Below, piece by piece: positions 7,472 through 16,268 of a stretch of DNA of 64,000 bases. The DNA is from Planctomycetota bacterium (GTDB taxonomy: Bacteria > Planctomycetota > Brocadiia > Brocadiales > Bathyanammoxibiaceae). The translations under genes were made by a program, and so were the position numbers. Each line of letters opens with the position of its first letter. Position 1 is the stretch's first letter. The notes beneath the pieces were generated by a model. The model was not told the DNA's origin and did not search any database. It saw nothing but the letters and a program-made list of their open reading frames with translations. The stretch spans positions 186,001 through 250,000 of the forward strand of contig JACQVQ010000009.1 in the NCBI GenBank assembly GCA_016209685.1, read 5' to 3'.

Positions 7472-8350
7472 CTAGTGATTTAGACGAAACACTACAGAGA
7501 AAATTACAGTACTTTCCACTGGTTTGTCATTCTTCCTGGCAGGAAGAAATTTCCATTGTTGCACTCCCTTGACTGCCGCCTTATCCAGTACCTCGTAACT
7601 AGAGGAGGTGACGACCTCTACGTTTTTAGAGTCTCCGCTGGGTAATACCACTATTTCCAATACAACTTCTCCCTCCCATCCATTTCTTCTGGCTGTAATA
7701 GGATAGGGAGGCGGTCTGTTTTGACCGAACATGGCATAATCCTCAGTTACGGCCTCATAATTTCCTTGAGCGCCTGCTCTTGGGATAGCAGGATGTGTTT
7801 CACTAACACCTTGCTCTGAGGTGGCAGAGATACCATGCTTTTCACTGTGGGACTGAGGGGAGCTGTGGGTATCTTTTTGTACCAAGCCTTCGGGGGGAAC
7901 TTCTTCTCGTACCTCTAAAGTATCCGATAAAGTGTTATTCGTGTCATTAGTCTCAAGAGCCCCCCCCTCCGTAATCACAGCGTCTGCCACGGTATCCACC
8001 TGTCTGTACTCATTTTCTATCGCAGTTTCTTCTTCTGTACCTCCCTGTTTATAGGTTTCTTCAGGATTCGGCCCTTTCTCCGTCTCTTCGGGAACCTTTT
8101 CCATATCAACAGCCTTTGCCTCAGCCTCGACAAGAACCGGCATGAGAGATCCTGCTACCGAGGCAGTTAGAGTAGCCTCTCCCGACAGCAGGACAAACTG
8201 GATGGGGAGTAATTGAGCCTCACGGTCTGCCATGTCGTGACTTTCACACAATGTGAAGGTGAGGGTAAATATAATGAGTGCATGGAACGCTATGGAAGAA
8301 GGTACGACAACAAACCATAAGGAACTGCCATCTAATCTCACTGTTTCCAC
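7472..8350 (-). CDS. tonB: TonB family energy transducer
   Basis: 292 residues starting at GTG 8350, overlapping the CobN-like gene by 13 bases. One N-terminal membrane helix (about 12-33) is followed by a Glu/Thr/Ser-rich periplasmic stretch of about 170 residues. The C-terminal domain is TonB-like: PPPYPITARRNGWEGEVVLEIVVLPSG, KAAVKGVQQWKFLPA and a final VVFRL. The protein would transmit proton-motive force from the ExbB-like channel to the TonB-dependent receptor in the same operon. The linker is acidic rather than the usual Pro/Lys-rich type. Confidence 0.9.
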   Translation of the reverse strand: METVRLDGSSLWFVVVPSSIAFHALIIFTLTFTLCESHDMADREAQLLPIQFVLLSGEATLTASVAGSLMPVLVEAEAKAVDMEKVPEETEKGPNPEETYKQGGTEEETAIENEYRQVDTVADAVITEGGALETNDTNNTLSDTLEVREEVPPEGLVQKDTHSSPQSHSEKHGISATSEQGVSETHPAIPRAGAQGNYEAVTEDYAMFGQNRPPPYPITARRNGWEGEVVLEIVVLPSGDSKNVEVVTSSSYEVLDKAAVKGVQQWKFLPARKNDKPVESTVIFSVVFRLNH

Positions 8351-11300
8351 ACCTTTGGGCCCTCCTGGTATCTGGCCCTCAAGTAACCAGTGAAGAACGT
8401 GACGCCAACAGAAACTAATAACAGGTATTCCTGAACCCTGGGGGCTTCGGTCTTTACATATTGGTTTTGAGTATTTGCTTCCTTCTCAAGCTCCTTAAGC
8501 ACATGTCCTTTTACTTTCGTTAGTTTCCCTAGAGGCCTACTGTTCGGGCCAGAGGAGTCCATTACCTTTTTTGTAGAAGGCGTATCCTTATTCCCCTGGC
8601 TATGTTTTTGCCTACCCTGGGTGGCTTCTTTGAGCACGTTACTGTATTGCCTGGCCAAATCCCCCGGTGCCTTTCCCATGGATTGAAGCCTGGCTGTAAC
8701 AAAGTCGTTAAGGAGAGGATTATTACAGACGTATATGGTGCAGGAGACGTTATGTGAAACTATGTTGCGTGCAAGGGTTTCCAGGATTGAGGCCAGGGTT
8801 TCTTCACTAGGGGACCAATAACCTTTCCTTACCGCCTCCAGCATCCTGGCGGCTATCACCTGTTGTGCGTAGGGATTGTGTTTATTGAAAAATTCTTTCA
8901 CGTTCAGTCCATACTTGTCCTTTAAATAAATTTCATAAACCAGTTGCCATTTTGTAGCATCCACTGACTCTGGTACGGTAACCTGCCAACCCCACAGGTA
9001 CTCCACAAACTCGGTCATGCTCTTCCCTCCCGAGTATCCCTCGGCCATCATCCCCCTTATCCAGGCCGGGTTAAAGTACCTGGAGTTAATCTCTACGCCC
9101 ATGTATTCCTTAATATCCTGTAACTTGGCCTGGATGGGGTCGCTCATGTTTGTTATAAAAACCTCTGGCGATTTGCCATCTAAAGTCCTTATTGCCAGTG
9201 CCAGTGCCCCCTCGTATTGAAAGACATCGTCGTTGTCAAGGATTCCATAAACGTTAGAGCTTCGGCTGTGGAAGACCATATTGGTCCCTGATATGGCCAG
9301 CTTAAAGACCTCTTTGCATTCCTTTCCCCAGGAGTCCGCGCCGTAGCTATAGGCCATCCTATCTGTATATACCCTGGCCACCTCTTTCTCATTTTCCCAG
9401 TGGCCACTATCTTCCACCACATACTCTACTTTTGTCCCGTACTCCCCTGAGGGCTCACTGAAGATACGAGCCAGTGCCATTTGCCTAGCTTCCTCTTCTG
9501 AGGACCCTTGCTCCAGGAGTTTTTTCTGTACCTCTAGAAAATGCTCCCGTATATAATTTTCGCCCTCTTTTGCAGAGCAGGCCAGCTTAACTGCCCTATC
9601 TATCATCACCACCAGGTTCCCAAAGTGATCCCGATACGCACCTGATATGGTCAATACCGCATCTACACGTGGTCTGCCCAGTTCTTCTTGAGGGATAAGC
9701 TCTACATCAATAACCTCGCCGCGGGCATCCCACACTGGTTTGACTCCCAAAAGGCGTAGGATTTGGGACTCTACCACTCCTTCACTCCTGATGGTTTCGG
9801 TGCTCCAGAGGATAAAGGCAATCTTTTCCGGATATTTTTTGTGTCTATAACGATAGGAATCCACCATCTGCTCAGCCAGCTTTGAGCCGAGCTCCCAGGC
9901 CGCCTTGGGCGGAATCTTCTTAATGTCAAAACTGTACAGGTTTCTTCCCGTGGGTAGGCTGGAGGGGTTTCTCACGGGATCGTTGCCTGGGCCAGGTGTG
10001 ACGAATTTTCCGGAAAGTCCTTCCATAAGTGCATTGATTTCCGAATCCTTACTTCTAAGGATAAGTTCCTCTAGTGCAGTAGCCTGTTTTCCCTTTTCTT
10101 CTGCGGAGAGGTCTTTATCTACCTCTAAGATTGCCTCCACTGTGGATTGACGTAATGGCTTATCTGGTGCCCATCCAAAGGTATGCAAACCATAAGGTAT
10201 GTTTGCCTTTTTTAACTCCTCAACATAACCCATCAGCTTATGGACGGCGGAGTGGTCAAGTTCTTTTATAGCAAGGTCATGGTCCAGACCTAGTTCCCTG
10301 GCTATAGTTGCCATTTGGTGGCTGTAAACCTCGGCGAGTTCTGGGTTCTTCTGGCAGGCATCCGCATGCAATGAGGCAAGTTCCCCCAGCTCTGCAAGTC
10401 GTCCATAAAGCCCACCCTTTTTAAGCGGCGGGACCATATGACTGATTATCACGGCGTTGCCACGTCTTTTTGCCTGGAGGGCCTCTCCCACGTCATCTAC
10501 AATATAAATATACGGGTTGGGCATGCTTCCCATAAGTACCTCCGGGGCATCGCTCATGGATAGGGCTGTTTCCTTACCTGATAACCATTCCAGGGTCCCG
10601 TGCTTTCCCACATGTATCACGGCATCCGCCTGGAATCCCTTCTGCAACCAGAGGTAGGTAGCAATGTATTGGTGGTGAGGCGGCAAGGTCTGGCTATGAT
10701 ACAATTTGTCAAGGTCTTCACCCTCTGACCATCCCCTGACAGGCTGGGGGAGCAAGCAAATATTGCCACACTGGATAATAGGGAGGACGATAAATTTCTC
10801 TCCCCTGGTAGCTGTGTAGGTCATTAGGTTGGTATTTTCCACTTCGCCCCAATGGGTAACCACGAAGGATTGGAAATCCTGGGGTAACTTGCCAAACCAC
10901 CCCTTGTACTCTTCTATAGGTAGTAGTACACAACGCCCTGTGGCCACTATCTTTTCCAGTTCGCCAGGGGCCCAACTCCCAACATTTCTTGCATATCCCA
11001 GTACCTCACTAAGTATTTCCTCCGCATCGAGGGTCCTTTCAACCTTATAATCTTCCTGTCTCATCCTTGCCAAAATAATTTCAAGGCTCCGGAAGATGTT
11101 GAGATAACTTGCCCCCACGCGATGTTTCCCAGGCGGGAAATTGTAGTACACAAAGGCCACCTTTTTCTGTTGATTGGGTTTCTCCTGTAATGTTGTCCAT
11201 GCCTTGACCCTATCCACTATTATTTTAATACGCTCGGGATGTGGCTTCCGGGAAATGACAGGAAGCCCTGTTTCCGGGTGTAGCACTTTGTGCCTTGTGC

Positions 11301-12312
11301 TTGTTACAGTAGGTTGAATAAGTCCGCTAAGTTCGGGCGCATTTAGCTGGAAGGCCACCTCCGGAATAGATAACCCTTGAGTAGAGGATTTCCATTCTTC
11401 CTCTGTCTTTTGCAGTGGCATTAGGTTTATTACTGGTACGCCCAGTTGGCCTAGCACCTGGGCACTATTTGGGCTAAGGAACTTGAAGAGAAAAGAGACC
11501 AGCACGGATACCCTTGGGTCCCCCCCTTCATCCAGATAAAATTTCCTTACTACTGCTTCACTTGGGAACCCAAAGGCTGGTAAGACATTGAATCCTTCTG
11601 CCTCCAGATTTTTTATCAGCGTGTCTAATTCTTCCGTCTGCATATTTTGATAGTAAGAGGAGTAAAAGGGAATTCCTATAAATGGACGGCCCTCTTTCAA
11701 ACGGCCGCTATTTTTGTACCATTCCAGATATTCAAGAGTTTCTTTGAAACACTCGGACGGGTAAGCTGGGTGGTATAAGCCAAATTTTGGGAGTTCCTCA
11801 GGAGGACCAAACTGCAGTCCCTTAAAATGGCCATACTCTTGTAGGGTGAAAAGGAAGGCGTTCTTTATATTCTTCTTACCCCCCGTCAAAAAATACAGAT
11901 TAAGACTTTTATTATAAAGTAACCCCTCTTCTTCATATTTATCCTTGTATTGTTCTGGGACACTTACCATAAGTAAACTTGCGGAACTGGGAGGCAGGCC
12001 ATCTTTTAGCTCTTTTACGGTATCTTTAGACATGCAGTCCACAATGACCAGGTCTGTATCCCTGAGTAGCTCTGGGTCGTCTTTTAAGGAGGAGCTTAGG
12101 TCTAAAGTGGGGAGCATGGAAAAATTGACCCCCCCTTTTAGGGAAGGGTATTCTTCGTAAATCTCGCTTATCGCCGCTTGGGTAGGGGGTGACCAACTGT
12201 CTCGCAGGACGAGTGTAACCTTGTACGACTCATCCTTATTTTCTACTCTTTCACAGCACAAACTTGCTAATGGTAAGAGACACAAAGACAGTAAGAGTAG
12301 CTTGTAGCGCAT
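8338..12312 (-). CDS. CobN/HmuS-like chelatase with signal peptide and C-terminal membrane anchor
   Basis: 1324 residues, the size of CobN, the large subunit of aerobic cobaltochelatase and of related magnesium chelatase H subunits. CobN-type segments include HVGKHGTLEWLSGKE, ALFLWSTET-like ILWSTETIRSEGVVE, YSYGADSWGKE and SGTNMVFHSRSSNVYGILDNDDVFQYEG. Unlike cytosolic CobN it begins with a signal peptide (RYKLLLLSLCLLPLASLCC; the Cys pair could be a weak lipobox) and ends with a hydrophobic helix (LLLVSVGVTFFTGYL). It would thus sit in the periplasm, anchored in the inner membrane. Known relatives with this layout are HmuS-type proteins of TonB-linked haem uptake loci. Here the operon is under cobalamin riboswitches, so a corrinoid or cobalt substrate is more likely; metal insertion or removal cannot be decided. 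ATG 12312 has AAGGA upstream. Confidence 0.85.
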   Translation of the reverse strand: MRYKLLLLSLCLLPLASLCCERVENKDESYKVTLVLRDSWSPPTQAAISEIYEEYPSLKGGVNFSMLPTLDLSSSLKDDPELLRDTDLVIVDCMSKDTVKELKDGLPPSSASLLMVSVPEQYKDKYEEEGLLYNKSLNLYFLTGGKKNIKNAFLFTLQEYGHFKGLQFGPPEELPKFGLYHPAYPSECFKETLEYLEWYKNSGRLKEGRPFIGIPFYSSYYQNMQTEELDTLIKNLEAEGFNVLPAFGFPSEAVVRKFYLDEGGDPRVSVLVSFLFKFLSPNSAQVLGQLGVPVINLMPLQKTEEEWKSSTQGLSIPEVAFQLNAPELSGLIQPTVTSTRHKVLHPETGLPVISRKPHPERIKIIVDRVKAWTTLQEKPNQQKKVAFVYYNFPPGKHRVGASYLNIFRSLEIILARMRQEDYKVERTLDAEEILSEVLGYARNVGSWAPGELEKIVATGRCVLLPIEEYKGWFGKLPQDFQSFVVTHWGEVENTNLMTYTATRGEKFIVLPIIQCGNICLLPQPVRGWSEGEDLDKLYHSQTLPPHHQYIATYLWLQKGFQADAVIHVGKHGTLEWLSGKETALSMSDAPEVLMGSMPNPYIYIVDDVGEALQAKRRGNAVIISHMVPPLKKGGLYGRLAELGELASLHADACQKNPELAEVYSHQMATIARELGLDHDLAIKELDHSAVHKLMGYVEELKKANIPYGLHTFGWAPDKPLRQSTVEAILEVDKDLSAEEKGKQATALEELILRSKDSEINALMEGLSGKFVTPGPGNDPVRNPSSLPTGRNLYSFDIKKIPPKAAWELGSKLAEQMVDSYRYRHKKYPEKIAFILWSTETIRSEGVVESQILRLLGVKPVWDARGEVIDVELIPQEELGRPRVDAVLTISGAYRDHFGNLVVMIDRAVKLACSAKEGENYIREHFLEVQKKLLEQGSSEEEARQMALARIFSEPSGEYGTKVEYVVEDSGHWENEKEVARVYTDRMAYSYGADSWGKECKEVFKLAISGTNMVFHSRSSNVYGILDNDDVFQYEGALALAIRTLDGKSPEVFITNMSDPIQAKLQDIKEYMGVEINSRYFNPAWIRGMMAEGYSGGKSMTEFVEYLWGWQVTVPESVDATKWQLVYEIYLKDKYGLNVKEFFNKHNPYAQQVIAARMLEAVRKGYWSPSEETLASILETLARNIVSHNVSCTIYVCNNPLLNDFVTARLQSMGKAPGDLARQYSNVLKEATQGRQKHSQGNKDTPSTKKVMDSSGPNSRPLGKLTKVKGHVLKELEKEANTQNQYVKTEAPRVQEYLLLVSVGVTFFTGYLRARYQEGPKVWKQ

Positions 12313-12323
12313 CGGCAGTTTCC

Positions 12324-12656
12324 TTATTGTTCGGATTCTGGTACGTAAACCACAGTACCATCCTGGAGCATATAGGCGGTACCTAGTCGTAGGCCCTCCC
12401 CCTGCATTTCCTTATCAGTGGACCTCATCATCTTGGTGGTCTTGGCCTTTTTCAGGAGGGTCTCTAGTTGTCCTAGCTTTACTGCGCTTCCCTTTTCCAC
12501 CTGTAAGATGTCTTTTAACCCCAGGGTGCTCCAAAGTATGAAGAGCAGTCCTACACAGAAGACCACCGTTATGTCAAAAATATTAGTAAGGTCACTCAAG
12601 GGATGTGCATCCTCCTCAAAAAGTCTGGCAAGAGGTCTCTTTTTTAGATACTTCAT
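12324..12656 (-). CDS. DUF2149 family membrane protein
   Basis: 110 residues with one membrane helix (about 27-46, DITVVFCVGLLFILWST) and a small C-terminal beta segment (GTAYMLQDGTVVYVPE). This matches the DUF2149 family, which occurs beside CobN-like and ExbB/MotA-like genes in cobalamin-regulated loci. By position and topology it could play the ExbD-like role of the proton channel, as an ExbD gene is missing. It starts at ATG 12656 with AAGGAG upstream, inside the last 41 bases of the ExbB-like gene. Confidence 0.8.
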   Translation of the reverse strand: MKYLKKRPLARLFEEDAHPLSDLTNIFDITVVFCVGLLFILWSTLGLKDILQVEKGSAVKLGQLETLLKKAKTTKMMRSTDKEMQGEGLRLGTAYMLQDGTVVYVPESEQ

Positions 12657-13293
12657 GGCTTTCTCCTTGTTTGCTATTGTTCTCCCTTACGGTAACCTCC
12701 ACCAGGTATTCCAGGTTTCTTAGTTCCTGCACTACCCACTTCTGTTTCAGGACGAGAATGGGATAACACAGGCAGGCCACAGCTACACCTACCACGGTGG
12801 TACTAAAGGCTATGATGAGCTGGTCTGCCACCCTGGACAGATTACCATGCGATAGTTCTGCCAGGGCATTGCACATAGGGATGAGGGTGCCCATTAGACC
12901 CAGGCTCGGCCCGAGCTTGGCGGCAAGCCTCAACCTCTCCAGGGGCCTCGTCAAGGCCTGCTCGGTTTCCTGTAGCCAGACTCCTAGGGCAGTCTCCAGT
13001 GGCACTGAGGAATTGTTTTGAATATCCCACAGCCTTGTGGTTGACTTCCATGCACCCTGAGGAATGCAAGGGGGTGGAGCGGTCTCTCCGGTATGACCTC
13101 TCCACCCAATTAGCGCCTCTACATGTCTTCTCTCCAGATACCCCTCCTGCCTCCTACTTACAAACTCGCCCGTCAACTTACCGGCCCGGTATATGGAATA
13201 AGCCAGTAAGGCAAGCAAAAGTAAGAGTACCGGGTAAAGAAGCAAAGAAGATAAGAAATAGAAGATACGTTGAAGTGTTTGTAAAAGTTCCAT
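12616..13293 (-). CDS. MotA/TolQ/ExbB proton-channel family protein
   Basis: 225 residues with three predicted membrane segments: about 17-33, then a cytoplasmic stretch, then about 125-150 and 160-185. The conserved ExbB/TolQ signature is present in AAKLGPSLGLMGTLIPM and IIAFSTTVVGVAVACLCYPI, where the Thr residues line the proton pathway. It would power TonB in this operon together with DUF2149. The gene lies 27 bases after the receptor gene and overlaps DUF2149, so translation is probably coupled. Confidence 0.9.
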   Translation of the reverse strand: MELLQTLQRIFYFLSSLLLYPVLLLLLALLAYSIYRAGKLTGEFVSRRQEGYLERRHVEALIGWRGHTGETAPPPCIPQGAWKSTTRLWDIQNNSSVPLETALGVWLQETEQALTRPLERLRLAAKLGPSLGLMGTLIPMCNALAELSHGNLSRVADQLIIAFSTTVVGVAVACLCYPILVLKQKWVVQELRNLEYLVEVTVRENNSKQGESHEVSKKETSCQTF

Positions 13294-13320
13294 CTCTAGC
13301 TCCCTTTCTAACTCTCCTGA

Positions 13321-15351
13321 CTAAAACTTCAGATCTATCCCACCCATGACAAAGAAACCTGGGGCATTAAAGTCCTTTACTGCTTGATAATGCTTATCCA
13401 GGAGGTTTTCTACATTCAGGAATAACCCGGCGTGTTCATTGACCTGCCTTGAAAGTTTGAGGTCGGCCACAAAGTAATTGTGTACGGGTTGCGTGTTAAG
13501 GTCATTACCATATTGTCTGCCAATGAAATGTCCTGTTACATCAGCGTCTATCACGGCCGGATTCTTGTAAGAGGCCCCAAGGTTCCACTTCTGCCAGGGG
13601 GAGTAGGGTAGGAAATTTCCTTCCAGGACGCGGTTAAGGGGGACATCCTTAAACCTTGACTCATTATAGGTAAAGCTCCCGAAGAGGGCCCAGTTGTTGT
13701 TTATGTCGTACTTCAAGGCTGGCTCTGCCCCTTTTATGATGACCTTCCCGGCATTTTGCCCCTGGGAGATAGTGTCACTACCCACCTTTCCCTTGGTCAC
13801 AGAAAAGATGAAGTCCTCCATCTCGGTGTAGTAAAAACTAACTTTTCCCATGAGGGACGGGAGGAACCAGTGCTCCGCCCCAATCTCATAGGTAGTAGAG
13901 GTCTCAGGGCCTAATTGTGGGTTGGCCTCGGAAATACGAGTCCTGGAGACCCGTGTAGTCTTGTAGAGTTCAAAGAGAGTAGGCACCCTGAAGCCCTGGC
14001 CGATAGAGGCCCTGAGGAGGGTGTTGTCTGTGGCCTGGAAGACCACCCCACCTCTAGGAGAGAAATTACTCCAGCTTTTTGATTTGTGATTGGTGGGAGA
14101 GGCTGATATGTCTGTATCAAGGCTTAATCCATCAAAATTCGTTACCCACTCGTACCTACCTCCCAAACTGAAGACTAGCCTTCCTTCCGCTAACCTGAGC
14201 TGGTCTTCCAGGTATATACCGTAAAGGTTCTGCGAGCCTTCCCCCTGGCGTCTCCTCACCTTCCTTTTGAAGTCATCTACGGACTTCGCCCATCCCAGCT
14301 TAGTCTCTACGCCCCCTACAATCCTGTTCCATGAGGTAAGACTTGCCGAGAGCGTAAGATTGCCTCCATACCATTCGTTGTCTATATTGGTCACACTGTT
14401 CTTAAAATTGAAAGGGCTTGTATCCAAGGTGATTTTTTCTTTCTCATTCGCTGCATAGAGGGTGGCAAGAATACCTATCCTTTCACCCTTCCTCTCAAAG
14501 TTAAGGGTAGGGGTCAAGTTTTCTCCGCTCATGAAGAAGAACTTCCTCCCAAGTCCGTAATCCCAGTGAGAGTATCTCAAGCCAAGGCTTACACTGCTGT
14601 TTCCAGTAACGTCAAAAAAGAGCTTGCCCATGTATCTCTGCTGTTCTGTGTCCCTGTCTTTATCAAAGGGCGTCCGCAGGTGCCTGGGCGCGGCGTTGTA
14701 GCCGGCGCTGTTAAGGTAAGAGACGTCTGTCAAGAATCCCAATCTGCCCTTCTTAGTCTCCAATGAAAAAGACTCAGAAAAGGTCTCCCACTCGCCAGCG
14801 GCACTGGAAAATTCTACTCCAAAGGGCTTGGTAGGCTTACGGGTAATAAGATTTATTACCCCTCCCATTGCACTAGACCCGTAGAGACTGGAAAAGGGAC
14901 CCCTTACCACTTCCATGCGGTCAAGGGAGGTCGCTGAGATGCTGTTCCATTTAACAACACCACTGTTAGGATTATTTAAGGGGACACCGTCTAATAGGAT
15001 TGCGGTCCTGTTCTGGGACCAGCTCATACCGCGCAGGCTTACCCACTGGGTGGGGTTTAAAAACCCGGCTGTTTCAACTACATCCACCCCCTCTACTTTC
15101 TTCTTAAGGGCCTCGGAGACAGGCCTTGCACCAAGCGCTTTCAGGTCTTCAGACTTTATTACTGTTACGCTGGCTGGTACTTCAGAGGTAGGGGTCTCTA
15201 CTCTAGAGGCAGTAACTACAACTTCAGGCAGTCTTTCTTTTTTTAAAGAGGTACCCTTTTTATCCTTACCTTCAGCACCCAGAATAGAAGGTGCATCAAG
15301 GCAGATAAAAAGGCAATGGGTGAGAACTGCAAAGGCAAGTAGAAACTTCAA
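13321..15351 (-). CDS. TonB-dependent outer-membrane receptor (BtuB-like)
   Basis: About 676 residues. The start is placed at TTG 15351 because GGGAGG lies 6 bases upstream and it yields a good signal peptide (KFLLAFAVLTHCLFICLDAPS). A GTG 21 bases earlier lacks a ribosome site. A TonB box (LPEVVVTASR) is followed by a plug domain (LRGMSWSQNRTAILLDGVPLN, VVRGPFSSLYGSSAMGGVINLITRKP) and a 22-strand barrel ending in GGIDLKF with terminal Phe. The plug is BtuB-like. It is the first gene after a cobalamin riboswitch, so corrinoid, cobinamide or a cobalt complex is the probable cargo. Expression should fall when cobalamin is plentiful. Confidence 0.9.
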   Translation of the reverse strand: MKFLLAFAVLTHCLFICLDAPSILGAEGKDKKGTSLKKERLPEVVVTASRVETPTSEVPASVTVIKSEDLKALGARPVSEALKKKVEGVDVVETAGFLNPTQWVSLRGMSWSQNRTAILLDGVPLNNPNSGVVKWNSISATSLDRMEVVRGPFSSLYGSSAMGGVINLITRKPTKPFGVEFSSAAGEWETFSESFSLETKKGRLGFLTDVSYLNSAGYNAAPRHLRTPFDKDRDTEQQRYMGKLFFDVTGNSSVSLGLRYSHWDYGLGRKFFFMSGENLTPTLNFERKGERIGILATLYAANEKEKITLDTSPFNFKNSVTNIDNEWYGGNLTLSASLTSWNRIVGGVETKLGWAKSVDDFKRKVRRRQGEGSQNLYGIYLEDQLRLAEGRLVFSLGGRYEWVTNFDGLSLDTDISASPTNHKSKSWSNFSPRGGVVFQATDNTLLRASIGQGFRVPTLFELYKTTRVSRTRISEANPQLGPETSTTYEIGAEHWFLPSLMGKVSFYYTEMEDFIFSVTKGKVGSDTISQGQNAGKVIIKGAEPALKYDINNNWALFGSFTYNESRFKDVPLNRVLEGNFLPYSPWQKWNLGASYKNPAVIDADVTGHFIGRQYGNDLNTQPVHNYFVADLKLSRQVNEHAGLFLNVENLLDKHYQAVKDFNAPGFFVMGGIDLKF

Positions 15352-15392
15352 AAGTATCCTCCCTTCCCCCACGGAAATGGGATAGTTTTGCG

Positions 15393-15620
15393 TGACAGGA
15401 TAGGTCTCCTGGCTAACGGATCGTCCTACTCTCTGCGGCCTTCCCCTCCACCACCAGTGGAGAGTGGCCTCTTGTCCCGTACCAATTAAGGTATGCGGGC
15501 TTGCAGATTTCGTCCCCGTTACAGTTGCGGGGCAGCGGCAGATTCTAACTGCCTTCCCTTACATCCTGCACGCGGTCAAAGATTTTGGTTCAGTCTCTCG
15601 TTTCGGCCTTCACCTCCTGT
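15393..15620 (-). promoter_or_regulatory. Cobalamin riboswitch, proximal copy
   Basis: Read on the minus strand the block shows CTGCCGCTGCCCCGCAACTG followed by GTAACGGGGAC. Further on comes GGCCACTC, then GGGGAAGGCCGCAGAGAG, and the closing segment AGCCAGGAGACCTATCCTGTCA. These are the recognised B12-box and core elements of the cobalamin class. It ends only about 40 bases before the receptor start, leaving no room for a terminator. Control of translation initiation is therefore the likely mechanism. Confidence 0.93.
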
Positions 15621-15632
15621 AAAAAATAAAAC

Positions 15633-15672
15633 AAAAAAGCCCACACCTCCTCCTTCAGAGAAGATGCGGGCT
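15633..15672 (-). terminator. Intrinsic terminator between the two riboswitches
   Basis: On the minus strand AGCCCGCA pairs with TGTGGGCT (one G-U pair), with an inner TTCTCTGAA hairpin, followed directly by a run of T. It lies downstream of the distal riboswitch and upstream of the proximal one. It is therefore a candidate expression platform for the distal aptamer. Confidence 0.75.
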
Positions 15673-15831
15673 TATAATCGTTTAGTAGCCCTGTACCCTA
15701 GAATAAAAATAAATAATGTTGGTACTGGGCAAGGTGATGCTGCCACCTCCTGTCTGCTTGAGGCGGACTGTTCCGCCTGAGGGGGCACCACCCCAACCCG
15801 CCTTCCCTTACCACGGGGAGGCCTGGTGAGA

Positions 15832-16104
15832 CATTTACAGGCAGGTCTTCTGACTATCGGGTCATCCTACTCGTTGCGCCTTCCCCCCGGTATTTTTATT
15901 GTTCGCCTCAGACAGACGGCTTACCGGAAGTGGCTTTCATCATCATAGGGGCGTTTAATTAAACGCCCCTACAGCCCAGCACCAATAAAGGTACGGGGCT
16001 TGCAACTTTCGTCGCCGATTACAGCGGCGGGTCCGCGATGGTTTTTCACCATCTTCCCTTTCAGTCCGCCCGGTAGCGGACACCTGTAAACGTATCGGCA
16101 AAAA
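15832..16104 (-). promoter_or_regulatory. Cobalamin riboswitch, distal copy with inserted palindrome
   Basis: On the minus strand the block contains GGACCCGCCGCTGTAATCGG and CGACGAAAG, a peripheral stem, then AAAGCCACT. The GGGGGGAAGGCGCAACGAG box and the closing AGTCAGAAGACCTGCCTGTAAA follow, the latter complementing TTTACAGGTG at the 5' end. These are cobalamin riboswitch core elements. The stem region between the core halves has been lengthened by a perfect 26-base palindrome (15946-15971) of a repeat family found across the window. The element is preceded directly by a good promoter. Confidence 0.92.
15946..15971. repeat. TAGGGGC palindrome inserted in a riboswitch arm
   Basis: A perfect inverted repeat with 13-base arms, TAGGGGCGTTTAA and its complement. 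In RNA it would extend a peripheral helix of the distal cobalamin riboswitch without breaking the conserved core. Confidence 0.9.
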
Positions 16105-16113
16105 CCACCGCAG

Positions 16114-16143
16114 ATTCTATCCACCGCCCTTCCCCCCTGTCAA
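16114..16143 (-). promoter_or_regulatory. Sigma-70-type promoter of the cobalamin-regulated operon
   Basis: On the minus strand TTGACA (16138-16143) and TAGAAT (16114-16119) are separated by 18 bases. Transcription would start near 16107, just at the 5' end of the distal riboswitch, which supports both calls. Confidence 0.7.
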
Positions 16144-16268
16144 GGAAATTTTGTGTCTTTTGTGTGGGTGATACAGAGGCCTATCTTTTCCCTTGACTAG
16201 TTTGTAGCAAAATAGTAATAAACAACACATTAAAAACTTCTTGTGAGGATATACGGGAGAAAGAACAC

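Noticed and set aside
8338-12312. Cytosolic cobaltochelatase subunit CobN of cobalamin synthesis
   Set aside because: The signal peptide, C-terminal anchor, TonB/ExbB neighbours and lack of cobS/cobT argue for an envelope role instead.
15493-15780. 95-codon open frame on the plus strand
   Set aside because: It lies across the proximal riboswitch and terminator on the opposite strand and has no protein-like composition.
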